Below are positions 1 through 8,478 of a DNA stretch of 64,000 nt, piece by piece (within the stretch, counting starts at the first letter, position 1; every line of letters begins with the position of its first letter). This DNA comes from JAOPZW01 sp963788935 (GTDB lineage: Bacteria > Actinomycetota > Thermoleophilia > Solirubrobacterales > Solirubrobacteraceae): contig CAWBIM010000017.1 of NCBI GenBank assembly GCA_963788935.1, positions 124,001 through 188,000 of the forward strand, written 5' to 3'. A program made the position numbers and the translations under genes. The notes beneath the pieces were generated by a model that saw only the letters and a program-made list of their open reading frames with translations, made no database searches and was not told the origin of the DNA.

Positions 1-171
1 CGTCGACTTGCCCGCGCCGTTGTCGCCGACGATCGCGGTGATCTCGCCGGTGCGCGCGGCGACCGACGCGCCGCGCAGCGCGGTCACGCTGCCGAAGCGC
101 TTGACGATCCCCTCGAGCACGAGGGCCTCGCGGGTGGACGTGGCAGTGCCATTGGTGGTGGCGGCGGTCAT
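1..171 (-). CDS. Sugar ABC transporter ATP-binding protein, N-terminal part (cut by window edge)
   Basis: Only the first 57 codons lie in the window; the rest is beyond position 1. The fragment ends in a Walker A motif (GDNGAGKST), preceded by a sequence typical of RbsA/XylG-type ATPases (IVKRFG, ALRGAS). Its ATG (171-169) overlaps the stop of the permease gene as ATGA, so the two are translationally coupled, in the order binding protein, permease, ATPase. It is expected to power sugar import at the inner face of the membrane. Whether it is a double-ATPase RbsA type or a single-domain FrcA type cannot be told from this fragment. Confidence 0.85.
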   Translation of the reverse strand, partial: MTAATTNGTATSTREALVLEGIVKRFGSVTALRGASVAARTGEITAIVGDNGAGKST

Positions 172-1205
172 CGCTGGTACCTCATGAGGACGGCCGAGGC
201 GACCACGACGGTGCCGACGGCAATGGGCTGGTAGGCCTCGGACACGCCCGCGAGCGTCAGCCCGTTGACGAGTGCGGTCAGGAGCACCGCGCCGATGACG
301 GGGCCGACGATCGTGCCGCGGCCGCCGAACAGGCTGACGCCGCCGAGCACGACCGCGGCGACGGCGTTGAGCAGGAGCGACGTCGCCGCCGCCGGCTCGG
401 CCGAGCCGACGCGCGCGACGAGCAGCACCGCGGCGAGGCCGGCCATCGCGCCCGAGAGCGTGTAGGCGGCGATCTTCACGCGCTGCGTCCGGACGCCGAC
501 GGCGCGCGAGCCCTCGGCGTTCCCCCCGGTGGCGAGCAGGTGCGTCCCGAAGCGCGTGTGGAACAGCAGGACGTGGGCGACGACCGCGACGAGCAGCGCC
601 ACGATCACCATGAGCCGCAGCGGGCCGACCGACTTCGTGCTCAGGTCGAGCATGGTGCGGTTGATGACCTCGACCGGCTTGCCGTCCGAGATGACGAGCG
701 CGAGGCCGGCCGCGATGCTCAACGTGCCGAGCGTGACGATGAAGTCGCTGATCCGCGCCTTCGCGATCACGAAGCCGTTGACGAAGCCGACGGCCGCGCC
801 GACGAGCACGCAGGCGAGCATCGCGATCCAGATCGAGCGCCCGTCCGAGTACAGCTGGCCGAGCACGACGCCCGCGAGCGTCAGGACCGAGCCCATCGAC
901 AGGTCGATGCCGGCCGTCGCGACCGCGAACGTCTGGCCGATCGCGAGGACGATGAGGACGGCGGAGGCGGCGAGGACCGACTCGATGTTGTCGGCGGTCA
1001 GGAAGACATCCGAGATCAGCCCGAAGACGATGAGCAGGACGACGAACGCCGGGATGACGGTCCACTCGGCCCAGAAGCCGGGGTCCTTCAGGCGCCGGCG
1101 GAGCTCGTCGACCGGGCGCGGCTCGGCGTCCGGCTCACGCGGCGGGGCCGGGGCAGGGGCGGCCGCAGGGGCCGCCCCGTCCTGGATGGTGGTGGGCCCA
1201 CTCAT
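168..1205 (-). CDS. Sugar ABC transporter permease (RbsC/XylH family)
   Basis: 345 aa. Residues 1-45 are a Pro/Ala/Glu-rich cytoplasmic leader, followed by about nine or ten hydrophobic segments. Family marks include AVATAGIDLSMGS in the first third and GGVSLFGGRGT near residue 295, the usual conserved loop of branched BPD_transp_2 permeases. It forms the membrane channel for the sugar delivered by the upstream lipoprotein. The start codon lies one base after the stop of the binding protein gene, and its own stop overlaps the ATPase start, so this is a tight three-gene operon read leftwards from the promoter at 2311-2339. Confidence 0.9.
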   Translation of the reverse strand: MSGPTTIQDGAAPAAAPAPAPPREPDAEPRPVDELRRRLKDPGFWAEWTVIPAFVVLLIVFGLISDVFLTADNIESVLAASAVLIVLAIGQTFAVATAGIDLSMGSVLTLAGVVLGQLYSDGRSIWIAMLACVLVGAAVGFVNGFVIAKARISDFIVTLGTLSIAAGLALVISDGKPVEVINRTMLDLSTKSVGPLRLMVIVALLVAVVAHVLLFHTRFGTHLLATGGNAEGSRAVGVRTQRVKIAAYTLSGAMAGLAAVLLVARVGSAEPAAATSLLLNAVAAVVLGGVSLFGGRGTIVGPVIGAVLLTALVNGLTLAGVSEAYQPIAVGTVVVASAVLMRYQR

Positions 1206-1206
1206 G

Positions 1207-2259
1207 TCAGCTGCCGATCAGGGCGGTGAACGGGTCGCTGAACGCGTTGACCGGCTCGGGGAAGTTCTGCTCGGCCTTGGCGACGTTCGCCTTCGTCACG
1301 ACCTGCACCGGCGCCTTCACGTTCGCCGGCAGCTTCTTGCCCTGGGCCGCGGCCACGCAGGCCTCCACGCCGAGCTGGCCGATCGTGTACGGGTACTGGG
1401 AGACGGTCGCGGACAGGTCGCCGGCCTGGACGGCCTTGAGCGCGTCCTCGATGCCGTCGACGCCGACGATCGCGATCTGGCCCTTCTTGCCCGCGTTCTT
1501 GACGGCCTGGGCGATGCCGAGCGCCATCTGGTCGTTGGCGGCGAAGAAGCCCTTGATGTCGGGGTTCGACCGCATCAGGTCCTCGGCGGCGTTGAGCGCC
1601 TTCGCGCGATCCCAGTCGCCGGCGACCGTCGTGAGCGCCTTGAAGCGGCCCTGAGCGCCCTGCGTGAAGCCGGTGACGCGCGCGACGCTCGTCGCGTCGC
1701 CGGACACGCCGCCGATCACGCCGATGGTGCCGCCGCCCTTGACGAGGTCGGCCATCGTGTCGGCCGCCATCCCGCCGGCCGCGACGTTGTCGGTGCCGAT
1801 GTACGTGGAGATGTCCAGGCCGGCCTGCTTGGCCGCGTTGGCGCCGACGGGGCTGTCGATGTTGACCACCGGCGTGCCGTCGGGAACGCGGGCGAGCGGC
1901 TGGACCAGGTTGGTCTGGCTGATCGGGTTCACGACGTAGCAGCCCATCTTCTGGCCGATCAGCGCCTCGAGCTTGGAGGCCTGGCCCGACGTGTCGTCCA
2001 GGCTGGCCGCGGCCTGGATCTGGACCTTGGACTGCGTGGACTTCCCGGCCGCCTTCACGCCGTCGTTCATGGCGGCGAAGAACGGGTTGTCGAGCCCCTT
2101 GATCATCACACCGACGGACTGGCCGCCGCTGCTCGAAGCACTGCTGTTGCTGCTGGTGCTGCTGCCTGCGCTGGTGCTGTCGCTGCCTCCACAGGCGGCG
2201 ACGCTCAAAGAAAGTGCGACGCCCGCGGCGAGCGCGATCCCCGTGCTGCGTGACCCCAT
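1207..2259 (-). CDS. Sugar ABC transporter substrate-binding lipoprotein (Peripla_BP_4, RbsB-like)
   Basis: 350 aa. The N-terminus is a lipoprotein signal peptide with lipobox VAAC and the lipidated Cys at residue 23, then a Ser/Thr/Gly-rich tether to about residue 45. The mature part is a type I periplasmic fold (start VGVMIKGLDNPFFAAM; FFAANDQMALG; AIVGVDGIEDAL), as in ribose, xylose and related pentose/hexose binding proteins. The exact sugar cannot be assigned. It is first in the operon with the permease and ATPase, and is divergent from a ROK regulator. The Shine-Dalgarno (GGAGAGAGGGTCGG on the minus strand) lies just upstream of the ATG. Confidence 0.9.
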   Translation of the reverse strand: MGSRSTGIALAAGVALSLSVAACGGSDSTSAGSSTSSNSSASSSGGQSVGVMIKGLDNPFFAAMNDGVKAAGKSTQSKVQIQAAASLDDTSGQASKLEALIGQKMGCYVVNPISQTNLVQPLARVPDGTPVVNIDSPVGANAAKQAGLDISTYIGTDNVAAGGMAADTMADLVKGGGTIGVIGGVSGDATSVARVTGFTQGAQGRFKALTTVAGDWDRAKALNAAEDLMRSNPDIKGFFAANDQMALGIAQAVKNAGKKGQIAIVGVDGIEDALKAVQAGDLSATVSQYPYTIGQLGVEACVAAAQGKKLPANVKAPVQVVTKANVAKAEQNFPEPVNAFSDPFTALIGS

Positions 2260-2310
2260 CTGACCGACCCTCTCTCCTTCGAATGAACGGACCCAACTGG
2301 ACTTCTGCAG

Positions 2311-2355
2311 ACCTTAGACAGACTTATGTTCAAAGTCAACCAAAGTTTGTCTAGA
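2311..2355. promoter_or_regulatory. Promoter of the sugar ABC operon overlapping a ROK-type palindromic operator
   Basis: On the minus strand TTGACT (2339-2334) and TAAGGT (2316-2311) are separated by 17 bp, a good sigma-70-like promoter for the binding-protein gene. An imperfect inverted repeat overlaps it: left arm CTTAGACAGACTT (2313-2325), right arm AAGTTTGTCTAGA (2343-2355), 10 of 13 positions matching and a 17-bp centre. Long AT-rich interrupted palindromes of this sort are typical operators of ROK/XylR repressors, and a ROK gene starts immediately to the right. On the plus strand TTGTCT (2347-2352) and TATGCT (2370-2375), also 17 bp apart, could drive the ROK gene itself. Confidence 0.7.
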
Positions 2356-2370
2356 TCGAACAGAAGATGT

Positions 2371-3603
2371 ATGCTCCGTCCTGTGGCCGCGAATGAAGAC
2401 AAGCGTCGAAACACCGCCGGGGCCGGGCGTCTGCTCGAACTCGTGCGGATCGGCGCCGCCGACACCCGGGTGACGCTCACCCGCGAGAGCGGCCTCGCCC
2501 GCGCCACGGTCAACGACCGCCTCGACCTGCTGCTCGACGCCGGCCTCATCGCGCCCAACGGCGCGGCCGCGAGCACGGGCGGCCGGCGCGCGGCGTCGTT
2601 CGCGTTCAACCGCGACAGCGGCGTCGTCTACGTCGCGGACCTCGGCGCGAGCGCCGCCGGCCTCGCGCTCTGCGACCTCGGCGCCGACGTCCTCGTGCAC
2701 GAGCGCCACGCGATCGACATCGCGGCCGGGCCCGAGGTCAACCTCGCCCTGGTGCGCGACCGCCTGCCCGCCCTGCTGGCCGAGGTCGGCCGCAGCGAGG
2801 CGGACGTCGTCGCGGTGACGGTCGGGGTCCCCGGGCCGGTCCAGGCATCCCCGCCGCGGGTCGTGTCGCCGCCGATCATGACCGGCTGGGACGGCGTCGT
2901 CGTCCCGGACGCACTCGCCCTCGACCTCCCGGTCCCCGTGCTCGTGGGCAAGGACACGAACCTCATCGCCCTCGGCGAGCACCGCGCCTGCTTCGCCGAT
3001 GACGAGCACCTCCTCGCGGTCAAGGTCGGCACCGGCGTCGGCAGCGGCATCATCTGCGCGCGCGCCCTGCACCGCGGCGCCGACGGCGCGGCCGGCGACA
3101 TCGGGCACATCCCCGTGCCCGGCGTCGAGGAGCGGTGCATGTGCGGCAAGGTCGGCTGCGTCGAGGCCAAGGCCGGGGGCTGGGCGCTCGCCCGCGACCT
3201 GCGCGCGCTCGGCCACGACGCCCACACCTCGCGCGACGTCGTCGCGCTGATCAAGGCCCGCGACCCCGACGCGATGCGGCTCGTCAGCGAGGGCGCGCGG
3301 CTCCTCGGGACGGCGATCGCGGACGCGGTCAACGTCCTGAACCCCTCGACCGTCGTCCTCGGCGGCGACATCGCGGTCGCCCACGAGTATCTCCTCCCGC
3401 ACGTGCGGGAGGTCGTCTACACCCGGTCGCTGCCGCTGGCGACGCGGGAGCTCGACATCGTGCTCTCGACGCTCGGCGACCGCGCCGGGATCCTGGGCGG
3501 CGCATACCTGGCGATCGAGCACCGCCTCGCGCCCGACGCGCTCGACCGCGAGCTCGAGCGGCGCATCGAGGCCGGCGCGCCGCTCGCCGCCTGGGCCGCG
3601 TAG
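2371..3603 (+). CDS. ROK-family transcriptional repressor
   Basis: About 410 aa from this start. A winged HTH occupies roughly residues 10-65 (LTRESGLARATVNDRLDLLLDAGLI), followed by the sugar-kinase-like ROK domain with VADLGAS phosphate-binding segment and the zinc motif CMCGKVGCVE. It should repress the divergent sugar ABC operon and be released by the sugar or its phosphate. The start is uncertain: an in-frame ATG at 2326 lies inside the operator spacer and is unlikely; ATG 2371 has a weak AGAAG upstream; GTG 2383 sits 7 bp after a TATGCT hexamer and would suit a leaderless mRNA. It converges with the EamA gene. Confidence 0.88.
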   Translation: MLRPVAANEDKRRNTAGAGRLLELVRIGAADTRVTLTRESGLARATVNDRLDLLLDAGLIAPNGAAASTGGRRAASFAFNRDSGVVYVADLGASAAGLALCDLGADVLVHERHAIDIAAGPEVNLALVRDRLPALLAEVGRSEADVVAVTVGVPGPVQASPPRVVSPPIMTGWDGVVVPDALALDLPVPVLVGKDTNLIALGEHRACFADDEHLLAVKVGTGVGSGIICARALHRGADGAAGDIGHIPVPGVEERCMCGKVGCVEAKAGGWALARDLRALGHDAHTSRDVVALIKARDPDAMRLVSEGARLLGTAIADAVNVLNPSTVVLGGDIAVAHEYLLPHVREVVYTRSLPLATRELDIVLSTLGDRAGILGGAYLAIEHRLAPDALDRELERRIEAGAPLAAWAA

Positions 3604-3612
3604 CGGCTCGGC

Positions 3613-4434
3613 TCAGCCCGCCAGGGCGATCGCCCCGACGCCCGCGACCACGAGCACCGCGCCGGCCCACCGCGCGCCGTCGACCCGCTCGCCCAGGACC
3701 ACCGCGGCCAGGCCGGTCGCGATGACGACGCTCGACTCGCGCACCGCGGCGACCGGCGCCGCCGCCGCGCGCTCGAGCGCGCCGAGGGCCAGCGCGTAGG
3801 CGCCGAACATCCCCAGCCCGGCGACGATGACCGGCGGGCGCAGCTCGGCCAGCAGCGCGCGCGGACCGCGCAGCGCGGCCGCCCCGGCGAGGTAGACGAT
3901 CGACGTCGGGATCATCACGAGCTCGAGGTAGGGGATCGCGGCGGCGTGGTCGAGGCCGGCGTGGTCGACGAGCGTGTAGCCCGCGATGCACGCCGCGACC
4001 GCGAGGCCGAGCAGCGTGCCGCCGTGCACCCGGCCGGTCCCGCGCACGAGCACCACGCCGCCCCCGACGGCGAGCACGCCGATCGCGGCCGCGACCGGCA
4101 GCGACTCGCCGAGCGCGAGGACGCTGACCGCGAGCACGATCACCGGGGCCGTCCCGCGCGCGATCGGATAGACGACCGTCAGCGGCGCGCGCTGGTAGGC
4201 GGTCGCGAGCAGCGCGAGGTAGGCGACCTCGAGCGCCGCCGAGGCGGCGATGTACGGCGCGACCCCGGAGCGCACGTCCCACGTCAGCAGCGCGACCGGC
4301 AGGAACGCCACCGTCCCGACGCCGAGCGCGACCCCGGCGGCGACCTGCGACTCGCCCGAGCGCGCCGTCAGGAGGTTCCACAGCGCGTGGACGACGGCGG
4401 CCGCGAGGGCGAGCGCGAGCGCGTCGAGCGGCAC
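3613..4434 (-). CDS. EamA/DMT-superfamily membrane transporter
   Basis: 273 aa, GTG start. Almost wholly hydrophobic, with about ten predicted membrane segments in two EamA repeats; the N-terminus ALWNLLTARSG and the motif YPIARGTAPV are typical of drug/metabolite exporters. Substrate unknown. It begins 10 bp after the stop of the DNA glycosylase gene and is probably co-transcribed with it, although no functional link is obvious. It ends 9 bp from the convergent ROK gene. Confidence 0.8.
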   Translation of the reverse strand: MPLDALALALAAAVVHALWNLLTARSGESQVAAGVALGVGTVAFLPVALLTWDVRSGVAPYIAASAALEVAYLALLATAYQRAPLTVVYPIARGTAPVIVLAVSVLALGESLPVAAAIGVLAVGGGVVLVRGTGRVHGGTLLGLAVAACIAGYTLVDHAGLDHAAAIPYLELVMIPTSIVYLAGAAALRGPRALLAELRPPVIVAGLGMFGAYALALGALERAAAAPVAAVRESSVVIATGLAAVVLGERVDGARWAGAVLVVAGVGAIALAG

Positions 4435-4444
4435 GCGGCGCGGC

Positions 4445-5314
4445 CTACTTGAGCAGCCGCGACAGGCGCCGGTCCTTCAGCACGCGCCCGCCCGTCTGCT
4501 CCTGCGGGCAGTAGCACATGACGTAGTCCTCGTAGTGGACCGCCTCGAGCGTCGCGCCGCAGCGCGGGCACGGCTCGCCCTGGCGCCGGTGGACCTTCAG
4601 CGGCATCGGCAGCTTGTCGGGGATCGGCAGCTTCACGACCTTCTCGTAGTGGTCGAGCGCGCCGTCGAGGCAGCCCACGATCGCCTCGCGCAGCGCCTCG
4701 GCCTCGTCGTCGTCGAGGTCGTCGCCGCGCTTGAACGGCGACAGGTGGGCGGTCCAGAGGATCTCGTCGACCCACGAGCGGCCGATGCCCGAGATCACGC
4801 GCTGGTCGCGCAGGACGGCGTGCAGCGGCCGCGCGCCGTTCGCGGCGAGCAGCTCGCGCAGCGGCGGCGGGTCGGGCCACGCCTCCGGGCCGAGCGTCGC
4901 GATCGCGTCGTCCTCCTCGACCTGGTCGGCGCGCAGGACCTTGACCCACGCGGCCTGCTTCGTCCCGAACTCGCGCAGGCGCAGCTCGCGCCCGGCGTCC
5001 TCGCCGTCGGCCGGCGCGATCCGGACGAGCAGCCGCGAGGTGCGGTCGCGCAGCGACGCGCGCTTGTCGTAGAGCTGCAGCCGCCCCGCGGACATCAGGT
5101 GCACGAGCAGGGCGAGGTCGCCGGCGATGTCGACGACGACGTGCTTGCCGCGGCGCCGGACGCCCTCGATCGTCGCGCCGTCGATCGCGTGCAGCGGCGG
5201 GTCGAACGTCTTCAGCGCGTTGATGCCCGGCGCCAGCGTGGACTCGATCGTCGCGCCGCGCAGCGCCGCGTCGAGGCGGCGCGCAGTGATCTCGACCTCG
5301 GGCAACTCGGGCAC
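4445..5314 (-). CDS. Fpg/Nei-family DNA glycosylase
   Basis: 289 aa base-excision enzyme of the formamidopyrimidine/endonuclease VIII family. The GTG start is fixed by chemistry: the next residues are PELPEVE, where Pro2 is the catalytic nucleophile and Glu3 acts with it. The beta-hairpin Lys is in RRRGKHV (about residue 60), and the H2TH element is GIGRSWVDEILW. The C-terminal zinc finger is odd: the first pair CPRC is normal, but the usual YCPxCQTGG reads CYCPQEQTGG, so the last Cys is replaced by Glu and an extra Cys appears two residues before the third ligand. A TAGACT hexamer ends 6 bp before the start. Confidence 0.9.
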   Translation of the reverse strand: MPELPEVEITARRLDAALRGATIESTLAPGINALKTFDPPLHAIDGATIEGVRRRGKHVVVDIAGDLALLVHLMSAGRLQLYDKRASLRDRTSRLLVRIAPADGEDAGRELRLREFGTKQAAWVKVLRADQVEEDDAIATLGPEAWPDPPPLRELLAANGARPLHAVLRDQRVISGIGRSWVDEILWTAHLSPFKRGDDLDDDEAEALREAIVGCLDGALDHYEKVVKLPIPDKLPMPLKVHRRQGEPCPRCGATLEAVHYEDYVMCYCPQEQTGGRVLKDRRLSRLLK

Positions 5315-5358
5315 ATGGTGAGTCTACGAACGCGACCGCGCCCGCCCCGACGAAGCGT

Positions 5359-5925
5359 CTACGAGCGCCGCAGCGGCCCGCAGCCGACGACCCGCAACAG
5401 GGCGTCGACGACGTCCGGGTCGAACTGCTCGCCCGCCCCCCGGCGCAGTCGCCGGCACGCCTCGCGGCGCGGCAGGGCCGTGCGGTAGGCGCGGTCGCTC
5501 GTCATCGCGTCGAACGAGTCCGCGGCCGAGACGATGCGGGCCGTGAGCGGGATCCGGGCGCCGCGCAGGCCGTCGGGATAGCCGGTCCCGTTCCACGCCT
5601 CATGGGTGGCGCGGACGAGGTTCGCCAGGTGCTCGAGCCCGGCGATCTCGGTCAGGAGCGCCTCGCCGGCGATCGTGTGGCGGCGGATCCGCGCGCGCTG
5701 GGCGTCGTCGAGCGGACCCTCCCAGTCGAGCAGGTGGGGGTCGATCGTGAGCTTGCCGACGTCGTGGAGGACCGCGACGAGCTCGACCTCCGTCGCCTCG
5801 AGCGGCCCGAGGGCGAGCCGCTCGGCCACGTGGCGGGCGAGGGTCGCGAGACGGTGGCTGTGGTCGGCCGTCGGGGCGTGGTGCAGGCGCAGCTCGCGGG
5901 CGAGCGCGTCGACCGCCTCCGTCAT
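5359..5925 (-). CDS. HD-GYP domain protein, putative c-di-GMP phosphodiesterase
   Basis: 188 aa from the ATG at 5925. It is essentially one HD-GYP domain: HDVGKLTIDPHLL holds the HD pair, then RRHTIAGEALL, then HEAWNGTGYPDGLRG, which is the HHExxDGxGYP-type loop, then ADSFDAMTSDRAYR. Such domains hydrolyse cyclic di-GMP or related nucleotides. No sensor or receiver domain is attached. The reading frame continues upstream; an ATG at 6060 would give 233 aa, and residues SSLADTPW just before the chosen start look protein-like, so the true start may be somewhat earlier. It is divergent from the flavoprotein gene at 6088. Confidence 0.8.
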   Translation of the reverse strand: MTEAVDALARELRLHHAPTADHSHRLATLARHVAERLALGPLEATEVELVAVLHDVGKLTIDPHLLDWEGPLDDAQRARIRRHTIAGEALLTEIAGLEHLANLVRATHEAWNGTGYPDGLRGARIPLTARIVSAADSFDAMTSDRAYRTALPRREACRRLRRGAGEQFDPDVVDALLRVVGCGPLRRS

Positions 5926-6087
5926 CCATGGGGTGTCGGCGAGCGAGCTCAGGGCACGGGCTCCATGGGTAGCGGGTGTGCCCAGGTTGGCGCGCCCGGA
6001 CACGGTGGGTGCACGGACGCCACGCTCAGCGCCGGCCGGGACAGGGCACGCTGAAAGCATCCCAGTACCGGGTAGCGTCCGGCAACG

Positions 6088-7443
6088 ATGGCAAGGCGTC
6101 TGGCGATCATCGGCGGCGATGCGGCGGGGATGAGCGCGGCCAGCACGGCCCGCCGCCGCGACCCCGACCTCGAGGTGGTCGCGTTCGAGCGCGGCCCGTA
6201 CACGTCGTACTCGGCGTGCGGGATCCCCTATTACGTCGGGGGCCTGTTCGACGATCCCGACCGGCTCATCAGCCGCTCCGCCGACGAGCACCGCGCGAAC
6301 GGGCTGACCCTCTACATGCGCACCGAGGTCACGGCGATCGACCTCGACGCGCGCCGCCTCACGGTCCTCGACCGCCAGTCCGGCGACGAGCGCACCGAGC
6401 CCTTCGACGAGCTCGTCTACGCCACCGGGGCCGAGGCCGTCGCGCCGCCGATCCCCGGCGCCGAGGCGACCGAGCCCGTCCGCACCGTCGACGCCGCCGA
6501 GCGCTTCCGCTCAGCGCTGTCGCGCGGCGGCGACCACCAGCACGTCGTCGTCATCGGCGGCGGCTACATCGGCCTCGAGATGGCCGAGGCGCTCGTCCAG
6601 CGCAACATCGCCACGACGCTGATCGAGGCCGCGCCGCAGGTCATGGGCACGCTCGACGCCGACATGGCCGCCCACGTGCAGGACGCGGCCGAGGGCCTCG
6701 GCGTGCGCGTCCTGGTCGGGACGAAGGTCGAGGAGGTCCTGCTCGACCCGCTCGGGGCGCCGCGTGCGGTCCGGGCCGGGGGCGAGACGATCGACGCCGA
6801 CCACGTCGTGATGGCGACGGGCGTCAAGCCCGCCGTCGGGCTGGCCGAGGACGCCGGGATCGAGCTCGGGCCGAGCGGCGCCGTGCGCGTCGACGACCAT
6901 CAGCGCTGCCCGGGCCACGACGGCGTCTACGCCGCGGGCGACTGCGCCGAGTCCTGGCACCGCATCCTCGAGCGGCCGGTGAACATCCAGCTCGGCACGC
7001 ACGCCAACAAGCAGGGCCGGATCGCGGGCGCGAACGCGACCGGCGGCGACCTCGCCTTCCCCGGGGTCATCGGCACCGCCGTCTCGCGCCTGTGCCGCTA
7101 CGAGGTCGCGCGCACCGGCATCTCCGAGCGCGAGGCCGAGCAGGCCGGGATCGCGGTGGTCGCGTCCGAGGTCAAGGACAAGACGCGCGCCGGCTACTTC
7201 CCCGGCGCGGGGCCGATCTGGGTCAAGCTCGTCTGCGAGCCGGACACGGGACGGCTCCTCGGCGGCCAGATCGTCGGCGTCGAGGGCGCGGCGAAGCGCA
7301 TCGACGTCCTCGCGACGTGCGTCTGGGCCGGGATGGCGGTCGACGAGATCGAGCTGCTCGACCTCGGCTACGCGCCGCCCTACTCCGGCGTCTACGACCC
7401 GCTCCTCGTCGCGGCCCGCGCCGCGCGCAAGCGCCTCTCCTAG
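6088..7443 (+). CDS. FAD-dependent CoA-disulfide reductase / NADH oxidase-like flavoprotein
   Basis: 451 aa pyridine nucleotide-disulfide oxidoreductase with a single active cysteine. FAD-binding IIGGDAAGMSAAS at the N-terminus; active-site SACGIPYYVGG with Cys44, the position of the CoADR cysteine; NAD(P)H-binding VVIGGGYIGLEMAE near residue 155; FAD motif GVYAAGDCAE near residue 290; dimerisation domain at the C-terminus. It could reduce CoA disulfide or persulfide, or act as an NADH oxidase. No rhodanese domain is fused. TAGCGT ends 9 bp before the ATG, suggesting a nearly leaderless mRNA. Its TAG stop shares a CTAG with the stop of the convergent GNAT gene. Confidence 0.85.
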   Translation: MARRLAIIGGDAAGMSAASTARRRDPDLEVVAFERGPYTSYSACGIPYYVGGLFDDPDRLISRSADEHRANGLTLYMRTEVTAIDLDARRLTVLDRQSGDERTEPFDELVYATGAEAVAPPIPGAEATEPVRTVDAAERFRSALSRGGDHQHVVVIGGGYIGLEMAEALVQRNIATTLIEAAPQVMGTLDADMAAHVQDAAEGLGVRVLVGTKVEEVLLDPLGAPRAVRAGGETIDADHVVMATGVKPAVGLAEDAGIELGPSGAVRVDDHQRCPGHDGVYAAGDCAESWHRILERPVNIQLGTHANKQGRIAGANATGGDLAFPGVIGTAVSRLCRYEVARTGISEREAEQAGIAVVASEVKDKTRAGYFPGAGPIWVKLVCEPDTGRLLGGQIVGVEGAAKRIDVLATCVWAGMAVDEIELLDLGYAPPYSGVYDPLLVAARAARKRLS

Positions 7444-8342
7444 CCGCGCCGCCAGCCGCGGCGCGTGCGCGTCAGCTCCTGGAAGCCGAGCGCCCGGAGG
7501 AACGCGAGGTGCGCGTCGGCCTCTCCGACGACGACGTAGTCGAGCAGGCGGTCGACGCGGCCCAGGCGCAGCCAGTCGGCCGAGTGCCCCACGAGGAAGC
7601 GGCCGACGCCCCGGCGCCGCAGCCCCTCGTCGACGTGGAGCTCCCACACGTCGGCCCAGCCGGCCACCCGGGCCCGTGCGCCGCCGCCGGTGAGGTCGGC
7701 CTGGATCTCGTGGAAGGCGACGACGCGCCCGTCGAGCACCGCCGAGAAGCGCGTGGCGTGGCGGCCCAGCGCGCGGCGGACCGTCATCCCCGCCACCGGG
7801 GCCGGGCCGCGACCGTGGGGCAGGTCGGCGACGTCGGCCACGAGCACCGCCTCGACCCGGTCGCCCGCGGCGAAGCCCGCCCGCTCGAGCGCGGCGCCGA
7901 CGTGCGGCCAGACGTCCGGGATGCCGTAGACGCCCGGCGCGGGGAGCGAGCCGTCCGCGTACATGCTCCGCACGCCCCACGCCGCCATCTCGGCGATGCA
8001 GCGCTCCGCCAGCGCGCCGGCGGCGTCGTCGGCGCCGGGCCAGAAGAGCAGCCAGCGGATCTCGGCGGCGTCGCGGTAGGCGGGCCCGACCTCCTCTCCC
8101 GCGCCGTAGCGCACGAGGTGGGCGGCGGCCACGACCTCGTCGCGGGCGACCGCGACCAGCGTCGTGCGCGCGACGGCCCACGGGTCGACGATCGTCTCCT
8201 CGGGCTCGCGCTCGAGCTGCCTCAGCACGGCGTTGACGGAGACGGCGGCGCCCGGCAGCACCACCTCGATGTGCGCGTTGACGAGCGTCGTGAGCTGCTC
8301 GCGGTCGCTGCGACGGAAGGGACGGACCTCGATCGACGGCAC
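7440..8342 (-). CDS. GNAT-family N-acetyltransferase (probable tandem-domain)
   Basis: 300 aa from a GTG at 8342, chosen because a strong GAGGAGGT lies about 6 bp upstream on the minus strand. The C-terminal half is a clear GNAT fold: ELHVDEGLRRRGVGRFLV is the acetyl-CoA-binding motif A, and HLAFLRALGFQEL is motif B. The N-terminal half (IEVRPFRRSDREQLTTLVN) looks like a second, degenerate GNAT module. The acceptor is unknown. It converges with the flavoprotein gene, sharing CTAG at 7440-7443. Confidence 0.75.
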   Translation of the reverse strand: MPSIEVRPFRRSDREQLTTLVNAHIEVVLPGAAVSVNAVLRQLEREPEETIVDPWAVARTTLVAVARDEVVAAAHLVRYGAGEEVGPAYRDAAEIRWLLFWPGADDAAGALAERCIAEMAAWGVRSMYADGSLPAPGVYGIPDVWPHVGAALERAGFAAGDRVEAVLVADVADLPHGRGPAPVAGMTVRRALGRHATRFSAVLDGRVVAFHEIQADLTGGGARARVAGWADVWELHVDEGLRRRGVGRFLVGHSADWLRLGRVDRLLDYVVVGEADAHLAFLRALGFQELTRTRRGWRRG

Positions 8343-8478
8343 GGCGGGACCTCCTCGGCGTCCTGCGGATGGGTGATGGAGGCCGCCACCGGTGCGGTAC
8401 GGCGCGAAGCCTACCGGCCGCGGTTCGCCGCCGGACCGGCGCCGGCCGCCGCCGCCCGCGCTCCGGCAAGGTCGTTCC

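Noticed and set aside
5926..6291. N-terminal extension of the HD-GYP protein to 310 aa
   Set aside because: It would overlap the divergent flavoprotein gene by about 200 bp, and the extra residues are not domain-like.
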